Assembly: GCA_014323675.1 (NCBI GenBank)
Contig: JACONN010000003.1
Span: 372,001 to 436,000 of the forward strand
Direction: 5' to 3'
DNA length: 64,000 nt
Source: Hormoscilla sp. GM7CHS1pb
GTDB taxonomy: Bacteria > Cyanobacteriota > Cyanobacteriia > Cyanobacteriales > Desertifilaceae
The notes under the pieces are model-generated. The model searched no databases and was not told the origin of the DNA. It saw only the letters and a program-made list of their open reading frames with translations. Shown here piece after piece: positions 54,589 through 63,674 of the stretch (position 1 is its first letter; each line of letters begins with the position of its first letter). Position numbers and translations under genes: made by a program.

Positions 54589-56066
54589 ATGAAGCTTTCC
54601 ACTCCCAACAGCATTTGGAGGACCGCAGCCATTCTGGGACTGCTGGGCATTCTCACGCGCCTGCCCTTCCAAAGCCAGATTCTCAGCGAACATGATGCGG
54701 CTAACTTTGCCCTGGCCCTGACCGACTTCGATGTCCGGTTGCACCAGCCCCATCCGCCGGGAACTTTTGTGTTTTTGATCTTCTTGGGACGCTTGTTTAA
54801 CCTGTTTGTGCATGATGCCAACCAAAGCTTGGTCGCTGTTAACATTCTGGCCTCGGGGATAGCTGCTGCTGCTACCTTCGTTTTGAGTGCTAGCTGGTTC
54901 GGCAGATCCGTGGCCTGGGTGAGTGGGCTGTTGATGCTATCGAGTCCCCTGGTCTGGTTCTACGGGGAGGTGGCACTCTCCTATATGCTGGAGTATGCCT
55001 GGGTTTTGCTGCTGGCGATCGCCTGTTTTCGACTGCGGTTAGGAGACAAAATTGCCTTTTTTGTTGCCGCTGTCATGATGGGGTTAGCCGGTGGCATCCG
55101 ACCCAATACTCCTGTTTTCCTATTTCCCTTGTGGTCAATAGCAGTTGCTTTGGGGATGCGCGAACGCAAATATTCATGGCGCCAGTTAATCTTAGCATTG
55201 TTGCTGATGGCAGGTGGAGTAGCCTTATGGGCGGTGCCAATGGTGGCAATGTCAGGAGGAGTAACTGCTTACTGGCAAGCTATTGGGATGTGGCTCGATC
55301 GCCACTTGGAAGATGTCGATAATATTTGGGGGATGCTGAATAATGCGATCGCCCTTTTGAAAGCGCTACTCTTCTGCGTCGGTCTTGGGTTTTTCCCCCT
55401 GCTTTGGGTCTTAGGGAAAGAAAGAAAAAGCATACTCTCCCGGGTGAAGCAGGACTGGCGAGTGCAAACCTTGATTTTGTGGATAGCACCGGGGGCAGCA
55501 TACCTGATCTTTATCCACTTTCAGCGCCAAGGTCATACCTTTACCATTATGCCAGCCTTCGTGCTGCTTGGCGGTTTCGCGATCGGGCGATGCGGTCAAT
55601 ATTTAGCCCGCTTGCATCGCCCAGTTGGGATTATTATAGCCGCGATCGTCATCAGTTGTAATAGTTTATTTTTCCTGCTGGGACCGGGGGAGTTGCGCAC
55701 CTGGACGAAAATCCGGCAGCACGATAGCTTTGTGAAAGAGCGAGTGGAAGCTATTCGCGATCGCTTTCCTGCCTCCCAGACCGTCGTGCTGACGAGAGGA
55801 CGCTACGCGCGCATATTAAACTTCTATCTAGATGACTATCAGGAAACATCTCTTTCTCACAGACTGCAAACAACACCAACAGTTTTACCCCTCAAGTCCG
55901 GACCCTAGTTTTGTTTGACGATCGCATTTTATCTCGACTTGCAGAAGATCCGGGTTTTGCCAGACTCCCGCTACCGAGTGGAGAAACTCTGCGATACATC
56001 AGTTGGAACGCCAACCAGCAAGTTAAAGTCAGCAAGGTTTCCCTGGATGTGCATGGCGATTTGTGA
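54589..56066 (+). pseudogene. Multi-pass membrane protein, glycosyltransferase-39-like, frameshifted
   Basis: About 440 residues with 10-11 membrane segments and a short periplasmic motif after the first (LSEHDAANFALALTDFDVRL, HQPHPPGTFVFL) reminiscent of the acidic loop in ArnT/PMT-type transferases. A CCCC run (55888-55891) lacks one base; adding it joins the C-terminal part VRTLVLFDDRILSRLAEDPG, RLPLPSGETLRYISW to 56066, giving 492 residues. The start is ATG 54589. Such enzymes transfer sugars from a lipid carrier across the membrane; the function is inferred from the layout only. Confidence 0.75.
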
Positions 56067-56157
56067 GAGGCGATCGCCCGCTTTCTGGATAATGTTTTCT
56101 CCGACGGGCGATCGGACTTATTTACAATCCTATCATTTGTTCGCTTTTTTTGATTTG

Positions 56158-56337
56158 TTATCCTTCTTCAGGGTAAGACTTAGCCCAAGCATATCGATCT
56201 GGATATTTTTTGAGCAGATATTCCACAACTTGCCGTCGCTTATTATTATCAGCATTTTTGACAACTCGCTTTATTTCTGCATCTATATCTCTTAGCACCA
56301 AGCTTAATTGCTTTATCGAACCAAGGTTCTCCCTCTA
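56158..56337 (-). CDS. Possible small ORF beside toxin remnants
   Basis: A frame of about 59 codons with KQLSLVLRDIDAEIKRVVKN, ADNNKRRQVVEYLLKKYPDR and YAWAKSYPEEG before TAA at 56158. It has a plausible basic helical composition but no clear start (TTG or GTG near 56310). It could be a partner gene of the toxin remnants downstream. Confidence 0.3.
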
Positions 56338-56364
56338 AACATTGACCCCTATTAGCACTCTGCG

Positions 56365-57171
56365 TTGCATCTGGTCTTTATTCTGGTATACGTGCTGCTG
56401 AGTCAGGTGATATTGGTTTTTCTGGAAGTTTTAGGGTCAATAGCTAGTATTGCTGTGGCATTCCTGCCAGATACTCCAGGAATAGAGAGGACTTGGGCTT
56501 ACCAAATCATCAACAGTCTGCGAGATGTTCCAGTAATGGTTTACGGTGGTATCAAGGCAATTAAGAATGATGATTGGCTATCAGCTACTAAGAACTTATT
56601 AAATGCTGCTGTAACTTTAGGTCGAAACTTTGCTCAGACCATCGATTCCAGCGAACTCATAGGTCGAGTCGGTGGCATTCTTAATAAGGTGGAACTTGTA
56701 GGAAATGCAGGTTTAGCTGTAGCTGGCGCTATAAAAGAAGATAGTCTGCTTGGCTGGCCTGGCTCTCTGGCATTGAGGGAGTTTTAAGTTCTTGGCAAAC
56801 GTATGGCAACGAGCAAATTAGTTTACGCAACGAGATAAAAGTCAGGATTAAAGCTGAAAGGTTAGCGGCTAATTCCGAGGCGAGAAATAAAAGAACTGGC
56901 AAAAAACAATAATTGGCCGCTAGAACAAGTTTGGAGAGATTCAAAAGGACAAATTTACTTTGAGAAACCGTTTCCAATCAGGCACGGTCAGAGCGGTCGA
57001 TTAATATCAGTAGGGGAATTCGATCCATCTAAACCAACTCGCGTTATTAGTCATGGCTGGCTAGGATCTTTCAATGAGGAAGATAAAAAACATTTGATTA
57101 CCGAAATGACTAAAGCTTACATGGACAAAAAATTGGATGAAAATATCATGAACCCAACCTACGGGCGATGA
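56365..57171 (+). pseudogene. Fragments of a large polymorphic toxin-like protein
   Basis: Three pieces in different frames fit one broken gene. The first contains GLYSGIRAAESGDIGFSG then ASIAVAFLPDTPGIERTWAY, RDVPVMVYGGIKAIKNDDWL and the glycine-rich VELVGNAGLAVAGAIKE. A short middle piece ends NSEARNKRTGKKQ. The last reads NWPLEQVWRDSKGQIYFEKP, RLISVGEFDPSKPTRVISHG and ends NIMNPTYGR at 57171. Ala/Gly-rich pre-toxin regions followed by a compact C-terminal domain fit a polymorphic toxin, but I cannot name the tip. XisI follows on the other strand. Confidence 0.45.
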
Positions 57172-57179
57172 ATTTTTTA

Positions 57180-57499
57180 TTATGGGCATTTAATCGGACA
57201 TGATATAACCTGTGGCTTGTAGGGAGGCTGCAACCCTAGGACGATATCCTCTTTAGGGACTCCCATTGCAACTAATTCTTCAGCTGGATTTCGATCGGTT
57301 AAATTCTGCTGAAGCCAGATTTTACCATCTTTAATATCAAAGTGTACGCTACACGCTACAGATCGATAGACGCGATTAAGATACCCCACATTCATCCACT
57401 GATAATGATCTCGCACTGTGTCCAAGATCAGTTGAACCTCCACTTGCTCATCCGAGATATCGTTACTAGCGTAACGAGTCAACAGATTCTGTAAAAAAT
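57180..57499 (-). pseudogene. xisI: XisI family protein, N-terminus cut by an IS
   Basis: The frame contains ILDTVRDHYQWMNVGYLNRV, SVHFDIKDGKIWLQQNLTDR and GVPKEDIVLGLQPPYK, the XisI pattern. In-frame codons FLQNLL extend 5' of 57482 but then run into the IS1-type remnant at about 57499, so the first 15-20 residues and the start are gone. No XisH gene accompanies it. Non-functional unless a TTG or internal start is used. Confidence 0.75.
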
Positions 57500-58194
57500 G
57501 CGGCAGGCAATTTATTGAAAATCCGACAATAAAGCAGATATCGTCTGAAAAGAAATATAGATGCGCTCTTACTTGAAAGAATATCTTTGGCAGCTATTGC
57601 GCGTCGAGTAAAGATTTCACAAACTGCAGAAGTATGTTAATAGAAAATATGCCGATTTTACTGAAGTAACTCCTCGTCAGATAAAGGTTTCAGACAAGCC
57701 AAAAGGTAAATTTACTATTGAATGTGATGAAATGTGGTCTTTTGTTGGGAATAAAGAAAACAAACAATGGATTTGGTTGGCGCTTGATACAAAAACAAGA
57801 GAAATTGTAGGAGTTTATGTGGGCGATCGCAGTCGTGAATCAGCAAAAAAATTGTGGAAATCTTTACCTCCTGTCTATCGACAATGTGCGGGCGCTGTCT
57901 CCTGAGTAGTACGACTAGCGCTCTCAGGAGACAGCGTTTGTTACACGGATTTTTGGGAAGCATATAACAAGGTAATTCCCAAAAAGCGTCATAAAGCAGT
58001 AGGTAAAGAAACTGGAAAAACTAATCATATTGAAAGGTTAAACAACGAGGCAAAGAATTAGTCGATTGGTTCGGAAAACATTATCATTCTCTAATCAGAT
58101 GGGAAATCACATTGGCGCGATTTGGTATTTTGTGCATGATTACAACAAATGCTTGTCGGGTTAGTTCTGCCATCACTACATGTTTATCACTACC
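57499..58194 (+). mobile_element. IS1-type remnant
   Basis: Homologous to the transposase at 49672: GRQFIENPTIKQISSE, then SDKPKGKFTIECDEMWSF-like segments, DTKTREIVGVYVGDRSRESA, SRLVRKTLSFSNQMGNHIGA and CLSG. Stops and shifts run throughout. The right end CATCACTACATGTTTATCAC plus TACC matches the inverted repeat of the complete copy. The left end is lost and abuts the xisI fragment. A 44-base hairpin is inserted in the sequence coding for QCA-VFYTDFW. Confidence 0.85.
57893..57936. repeat. Hairpin element A inside the IS1 remnant
   Basis: Perfect 14-base arms CGCTGTCTCCTGAG (57893-57906) and CTCAGGAGACAGCG (57923-57936) with a 16-base loop TAGTACGACTAGCGCT. It interrupts the conserved CAATGTGCA-TTTTTACAC codons of the transposase, so it inserted there. 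A second element with changed arms but matching loop edges is at 58782. Confidence 0.85.
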
Positions 58195-58293
58195 CCCACC
58201 TTGCGCAAGGTCTAACATCAGTATCAACTGTTCTCCACAAGCAGTCAGCTTCTCACACAACTGGAGTCCTTCTGAAGCCATTACCTTGCGCAA
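58195..58293 (-). pseudogene. Short coding-like fragment next to IS end
   Basis: MASEGLQLCEKLTACGEQLI followed by LMLDLAQGG reads toward the IS end at 58194 and then runs into it. It may be the tail or head of a gene cut by the element. The nearby 58330-58560 minus strand reads TNQFWQALWNQVDFLKEVMI, another unplaced fragment. No gene is supported for the rest of 58195-59126. Confidence 0.25.
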
Positions 58294-58781
58294 CCTCTAC
58301 TTCGTCGCTAGCTAGAAACCGGCTAATATAAAGATGCGGGTTTTTCATTGTGCTTGATTGTCGGAGGTAGCGCGGCGGCCAAGACCATTAGATTCGCAGT
58401 CCTCTCAGACAACATGCAACCGACCAAGTTCGCCAAACCTTGTCGCCCGGGTTTGCTCAGACCTGTATCCCGCTGTTCGATTATCGAGCGCAGATATCAT
58501 CACTTCTTTGAGAAAGTCCACCTGATTCCATAATGCCTGCCAAAACTGGTTTGTCTCATATATTAACGCACCTCAAATGATAGTATTTTTGCGTATTCCG
58601 CTCAGATGCTCCCGTTTTGCTAACTCAAAAAATAGGTCATACATAGATATTTATCCCTAAAAACCATCTCTCATCAACAATCCATCTCATCCCCTAATTG
58701 TGCAACGGCTTTTTTGTACCCTTCGGAATTATAGCAGAATTTTGAGGGGTGGTAAGGATGCGTTTACCCTAGGGAATGGGC

Positions 58782-58825
58782 GGTGTCCCCTGGGTAGTGC
58801 TTAAGGCGCTCCCAGGGGATACCGG
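58782..58825. repeat. Hairpin element B
   Basis: Arms CGGTGTCCCCTGGG (58782-58795) and CCCAGGGGATACCG (58812-58825) pair with one G-T position, around a 16-base loop TAGTGCTTAAGGCGCT. Loop length, TAGT start and GCGCT end match element A. Confidence 0.85.
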
Positions 58826-59126
58826 AAGAATGTAATGGCAAGACAGAGGGGTGCATCTCAGATTTGTCAATTGTCAATTGCCTTATTTTCCATTAGCCCT
58901 GAGCAATTAGCCCTGAGCAATTAGCAGTTTTTCATGGGAAAATTCGTGAGATGCTCCCAGACAGAGTTTCTCAAAGAAGCCTATCCCACCTGTAGCAAAG
59001 ACTGGCGGTCGCTGGATGGAAAAGCACAACCATAAGGGGCTAAGGTGGGATGCACGCCAAGAAAATAGTTCTGAAACTTCCTGAAAAGCGGGACGGACTG
59101 CGGGCTACGCTACTAACAACTGACGA

Positions 59127-60476
59127 CTAACAATCATCAAGTAATACTTGGTGAACCTTAAGAGGTTGAGAACGGCCCTTAAAGGAGATGGTGCCAATAA
59201 CTTGAGTAGGGAAATAGTTCTGGATATAGAAATGAGTTTCTGGAGAAATCAAGATGAGGCAAAAGTCATCATGTTTAGATTTGTCGTAACCTTCTAGGAC
59301 CGAAGCGATATTGACAGGATCTCCGAGGGTAGTATAATTAAGGCGTTGGCGACTGCCGAGGCTGCCAGCAACTACGGTGCCAGTAGCGATACCGATCTGC
59401 ATAGTGACAGTAGGAAGTCCTGAGACGAGCCATTGCTGATTCAGTTGGCGCAGTTTCAGGGCCATTTGGAGAGCACAACTGACTGCGGAGATCGCATCTT
59501 TAGCAATTTGAGACCGGGTAGTTCGGGAGATAGGAATGCCAAAGGAGGCCATAACTCGATCGCCAATAAACTTGTCCACCACGCCATCATATTGGAAAAC
59601 TAGCTCGGCCATTGTATTCGTATACTCGTTTAACCAGGACATCAGCTCTGCTGGCTCCATCCATTCGGCAATAGCACTGAAGCCTTTCAAGCCAGTAAAT
59701 AGTACGGTAGCAGTAAGACGATGTCCAGCTAGGCGTCCTTCTTCTAGAAATTTGTGGCGCTTGCGCAAAATAGCATTAGCAATTTTGGGGCTGACATCCC
59801 GGCCAAAGATGTTCATCAGCATTTGCCGTTCTCGGCGTACTCGATTAATTATATAACCCCCGATCGCTACCACCCCTCCTGCCAAGGCTAAGAGGGGTGG
59901 TACAACTGGGATCCACCAGCCCTGCAGGAATAGCAGGTAAGCGGACAGAACCAAGCTTGCCCCCAAGACCAAACAAATGCTAACTATCCATTGTATGGCT
60001 AGCAATTTCCAGGCTAAAATAGCACCCAAGCTAGACCAGACAAAAATCCACAGCCATTCGATCGGCTCAGGCCAGAATTGGATCCGGGGTCGTCCCGCAG
60101 TTGCAGCCAACAGGATCTGAGAGATAATATTGGCATGAATCACTACTCCGGGAGTGCGATCGAACCTAGTCCTGCTATTATAGGGAGTGTAGAACAGATC
60201 GTTCAGGCTGCTAGCCTTGGCGCCAATCAAAACGATGCGATCGCGCATCAAGTCCTGTGGAATGCTGTTTGTCAAAACATCAGTTAGGGATATGGACTCG
60301 AAGTTTTCTAGGGGTCCGCGAAAGTTCAATAGGATCTGGTAGCCGCCAGCATCAGCATCCACATAGCCGCCATCATTTTTCTGAAAGGGGACAAATACTG
60401 CCTGACCCAACCCCACCTTACCCCGAGCTGCATCTATAGCATATAGTTCTATCGGAGATCCTTCCAGATACATCAA
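59127..60476 (-). CDS. CHASE2-type adenylate/guanylate cyclase, N-truncated, metal Asp replaced
   Basis: A 449-residue C-terminal part of a CHASE2-domain class III cyclase. It begins inside CHASE2 (GGYQILLNFRGPLENFESIS, RDRIVLIGAKASSLNDLFYT), has three membrane segments (about residues 147-215) and a cyclase domain from residue 250. The first metal-binding motif should read LFTDLKGFS but is LFTGLKGFSAI (Asp to Gly, GAC to GGC). The second, FIGDRVMASFG, and LNYTTLGDPVNIAS are present. Without the first Asp, cyclic-nucleotide synthesis is doubtful. The N-terminal 200 or more residues are replaced by a repeat-rich stretch at 60480. Confidence 0.85.
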   Translation of the reverse strand: MMYLEGSPIELYAIDAARGKVGLGQAVFVPFQKNDGGYVDADAGGYQILLNFRGPLENFESISLTDVLTNSIPQDLMRDRIVLIGAKASSLNDLFYTPYNSRTRFDRTPGVVIHANIISQILLAATAGRPRIQFWPEPIEWLWIFVWSSLGAILAWKLLAIQWIVSICLVLGASLVLSAYLLFLQGWWIPVVPPLLALAGGVVAIGGYIINRVRRERQMLMNIFGRDVSPKIANAILRKRHKFLEEGRLAGHRLTATVLFTGLKGFSAIAEWMEPAELMSWLNEYTNTMAELVFQYDGVVDKFIGDRVMASFGIPISRTTRSQIAKDAISAVSCALQMALKLRQLNQQWLVSGLPTVTMQIGIATGTVVAGSLGSRQRLNYTTLGDPVNIASVLEGYDKSKHDDFCLILISPETHFYIQNYFPTQVIGTISFKGRSQPLKVHQVLLDDC

Positions 60477-60539
60477 AGCGACCCTGAGTTCTCATCCTTT
60501 GTGTGATATGCTGTTGGTGAGATTGCTAGCCGGACTGGC

Positions 60540-60770
60540 GTCGGGCGAGTGCGGTCTCCTGGGGCGAGGTATGTCCTGACAGGGCGATTTTTCGCGCGAG
60601 TGCGGTCTCCTGGAAGCGCTAATCGCACAACTCCGGGGAGACATCGTCTGAGCACAAAAGCGGGGACATCGTCTGAGTGCTCTGCGCGCGCTAGAAGCAC
60701 TACGCCGAACACATTAATCGCACATCGCGGAGACATCGCGGTCTCCCAGGAGACACCGGGCATCCCTTTA
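60540..60770. repeat. Cluster of GCGGTCTCCTGG / GGAGACATCG repeats
   Basis: At least five short blocks, GCGAGTGCGGTCTCCTGG (twice), GGGGAGACATCGTCTGAG and GGGGACATCGTCTGAGTGC, plus GCGGTCTCCCAGGAGACACC. They are arms and shuffled pieces of the hairpin A/B family. They sit exactly where the cyclase gene loses its 5' part. The rest of 60477-61829 shows no gene. Confidence 0.7.
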
Positions 60771-61151
60771 TATAGAGGAATCACCCAGATCCGACCTCAG
60801 TGGGATTTTCCTAGCACCCTGAATGGGACCTTGCTCTTTGGCAGCCCTGACTCGAAGAAGTGGAAATGCTTAAAAGGGCCGCTGCTGAGGTGGTTCCGAT
60901 AAACATAATTGAACTATTGCTTTTATGACAAGAGCCGATCGCAGGAGAAATGCTTTTGGACTTTGAGATTTTCTCAGCCAAAAAACGGCTTCTTAGCTTA
61001 CGGGGTGTGGGTTTTACGTCGAAGGGGTGAATCGGCAGCAAACCCGCTCGCCTGGGTCGATCTCGACCAGGGAGACCCCACTGTGGCTCTGTGAAAGGGT
61101 TTGATGCCATTTTACGTTCTCAAAGTCCCGCTACTCCTTGAAAAAAAACCT

Positions 61152-61272
61152 GCGTTGCACTTCGGACGGGATGATGGAGATAGTTGCAGAACTCTCAAAC
61201 TTAGACTACAAGCCATTTTCAGTAGCGTTTTGCTGGTACAAAAAAGGGCATCATCCCCAAAATGTGCAACGC
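61152..61272. mobile_element. 121-base MITE-like element
   Basis: Terminal arms GCGTTGCAC (61152-61160) and GTGCAACGC (61264-61272) extend inward, less perfectly, to GGGATGATG and CATCATCCC. The interior (AACTCTCAAACTTAGACTAC) has no coding frame. The size and inverted ends fit a non-autonomous element; ends of this kind occur on ISAs1-type elements, which I offer as inference. Confidence 0.6.
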
Positions 61273-61829
61273 CGTAAATTTTATTAATTTTCTATCAAGT
61301 AGGTTGATAGTTGAAGGTAAGCAGAAATTTTTAGGTATTATAAGGTCATCAGGAGTCATATTTGTCTATATTTTATCTAAAATAAGAGTTGATAGTGCCC
61401 AATGTTCGATATATTACATACGTAATACAAATGATCATTGCGTAATACATTTTGTCGTGCGGAATGTAGGTTTTAGGAATTATGAGTTGCACAACTCACA
61501 GGCATTGTTACCAAATTTTTCATGATGACGTTTGGCGGTAAATTAAAAGGCGCTCGACGGTAATTTTGGTGAATAGCGCATGGCTGCGCCCCCAGCGTAG
61601 CGCTATCGGTTCTGTAGGTAGCAAATTAATTTATAAGTATTACTTCTCAAACCGAGGATAATTGGCTGAATCTAAATTCATATAATCCCCCCTGAGACTA
61701 AGCTACGAGGTCTATTAGAAGAAACTGGATTTCTCGTGAGGTGCTAAAAGTTATATCAGCATCTCCCAAAAGAAACCTGGTTTCTTGACTGCCTCTAGCT
61801 ACAGCATAACACACCACTCGTCTAGCCCT

Positions 61830-63674
61830 TTACTCCTGCTTCAACCTTTCCTGCCAAGTAGCGATCGCCCCTTTAGCCTGCTCGTATGCCTTGGTATCTT
61901 CGGGCACCAAAGATGCCGCCGCGATCGCGGACTTAAGGGAGTTCTTGTCTGCGTGCGATCGAGCAATTGCTAAAATATCATTGCTCCATTGATTAATCAG
62001 CTTTTGAGCAGCAAAATAATTAGGCTGACCTTGAGGGATTGAGCGGGCCAGGTCGATCGCCTGTTTATAGGAAGATGCCTGGGAAGCTATGATTAATTCT
62101 TTGGCCTGGTTCAATACTGCTTGGTTAGTCCGCTGCTGTTGAGCTTGCACAGTCCAGAGAGCGATCGCATCTTCTGCTGACTGGTAGCTGTCGCTGTCAG
62201 AAGGCACCAATTTCGCTGCCGCGATCGCATCATTAAACTTGCCCATTTTCGCTCGTCCTACAGCTATATCCAGAATTGCCCGACTCCAGAATTCAATATC
62301 CTGCCGCGCTTCTGCATATAGGGGTTCTCCCCGTTTAATGGAGCGAGCCATATCGATCGCGCTACTATACTTAGAAGCTTGGTTTAAGCCGAGCGCAGTT
62401 CTCGCCTTACCCAATAGATCCCGATTTTCTTGCTCCGTTGCTGCCGTTGGAGCTGGTTTTGGGGGATCAATGGGAGATTCAATAGGTTGAAGTGCCGGGG
62501 GTTCTGCGGGCGCTCGTTCCCACGGCTCCGCCTGGGAACGCAAGGGGGGTTTTGCTGATTCTGCCGGAGGTTGAACCACTTGCAAGGGTACTTCTGATGG
62601 CGACTCGATCTGTTGTGGACTCTCAGAGACACCATCACCAGTTGATATCAACAAGTCCTTATTTCTGAAAAACACACCCGCGATTAAAATTATGGCTAGA
62701 CCTGCACTGGCAAGAATCAGCTGACGCCAGAACTGGGCATCTTCGTGCATTTCTTGTAGTTCTGGTTCTTCTGGCATAGGTCGCTGCGGCGTCTTCCGCG
62801 TACTCTTGTCCTGAAGGACGCGGTACGCTCCAGACACCGTGCCCTCATTAGAGGTCTTTGATATTGCTGGCTGACGAATGGCGGTACTCTCGGAGGGGGC
62901 CGTGGTTGCGGGGCTGTCCAGAGGCAAAATTGCCTGATTAACTTTTTCTCTGGGTACTACCATTAACGGCTGCTGGCATGGTCGCATATGGTAGTCGCTT
63001 AACTCCTGTAGACGACGTCCGAGATATTCTTCCAACTGGACCAGGGTATTACATTGATCTGAACGCAAACCTTCCAGAAGCGCTGCTGTAAACAAACCAT
63101 GTCGCAGGTCTGAGGTTTCCTGGCAAAACTGACCCGGTTGACAAGAGAGCAAAGTCGGAATTTCCATCTCTCGGGCCAATTGCGAGGTCTGACTTCCCAA
63201 CAGACTGCCAGATTGAATGCTGGAGGCCCGGTTGATATCCAGCATGACTAAAATATTGCTAGTGGGCATTTGCTTCAACCTGGTAAAGAGCGATCGCATG
63301 GATATCCCGGTGCTCTCCACATCAGATGGGTCTCCTTCGATCGGCATCAGGTAGTCGTGGGTTTCATAACTCACTCCATAGCCACTAAAGAACCACCACA
63401 GCTGGTCTGCTGCCGTTACCGACAACCCCCCTAATCCTCCTTTCCCGCAGATCTGGTCGAGCCATCCTTCTATGGTTTCCCGGTTGGGATAGGTCGAGCG
63501 GCCCTCGATCTGCCCCGAGGTATCCGTCAACAGCACGCACTGGCCCGGAGATAAACCTGCTTGGTATACCCCAAAATCCCATACCGCCTGGGCATCATGC
63601 TGTGCATAGTTCAAAGGTTGGAATACCTGATACTGATTTATTCCAGTCGCAATGATAAAAGTTTTCCCCATCAC
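61830..63674 (-). CDS. Caspase-like (orthocaspase) protein lacking the His-Cys dyad
   Basis: A 614-residue protein. Residues 1-260 have the caspase p20-like fold (TFIIATGINQYQVFQPLNYA, QLWWFFSGYGVSYETHDYLM, SNILVMLDINRASSIQSG). The catalytic His should lie in SGHG but is Tyr (SGYG), and the Cys after VMLD is replaced (LDINRASS). A membrane segment (about 335-353), a proline-rich linker and a C-terminal helical region follow, with three repeats of the SSAIDMARSI / AAAKLVP type. It is therefore a pseudo-orthocaspase, a kind known in cyanobacteria. A palindromic repeat sits inside its linker (62513-62540). Confidence 0.88.
   Translation of the reverse strand: MMGKTFIIATGINQYQVFQPLNYAQHDAQAVWDFGVYQAGLSPGQCVLLTDTSGQIEGRSTYPNRETIEGWLDQICGKGGLGGLSVTAADQLWWFFSGYGVSYETHDYLMPIEGDPSDVESTGISMRSLFTRLKQMPTSNILVMLDINRASSIQSGSLLGSQTSQLAREMEIPTLLSCQPGQFCQETSDLRHGLFTAALLEGLRSDQCNTLVQLEEYLGRRLQELSDYHMRPCQQPLMVVPREKVNQAILPLDSPATTAPSESTAIRQPAISKTSNEGTVSGAYRVLQDKSTRKTPQRPMPEEPELQEMHEDAQFWRQLILASAGLAIILIAGVFFRNKDLLISTGDGVSESPQQIESPSEVPLQVVQPPAESAKPPLRSQAEPWERAPAEPPALQPIESPIDPPKPAPTAATEQENRDLLGKARTALGLNQASKYSSAIDMARSIKRGEPLYAEARQDIEFWSRAILDIAVGRAKMGKFNDAIAAAKLVPSDSDSYQSAEDAIALWTVQAQQQRTNQAVLNQAKELIIASQASSYKQAIDLARSIPQGQPNYFAAQKLINQWSNDILAIARSHADKNSLKSAIAAASLVPEDTKAYEQAKGAIATWQERLKQE
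62513..62540. repeat. Palindromic repeat inside the caspase-like gene
   Basis: GCTCGTTCCC, loop ACGGCTCCGCC, then TGGGAACG is a copy of the CTCGTTCCC...GGGAACG family, placed in codons for RSQAEPWERAP in the linker. The frame is preserved. Confidence 0.75.

Noticed and set aside
54487..54845. Minus-strand open frames of 90-112 residues
   Set aside because: They are antisense to the start of the membrane protein gene and contain repeat-like low-complexity residues.
61262..61525. 87-residue open frame on the plus strand
   Set aside because: It starts inside a MITE-like repeat end, is A/T-rich and has no ribosome-binding site or family pattern.
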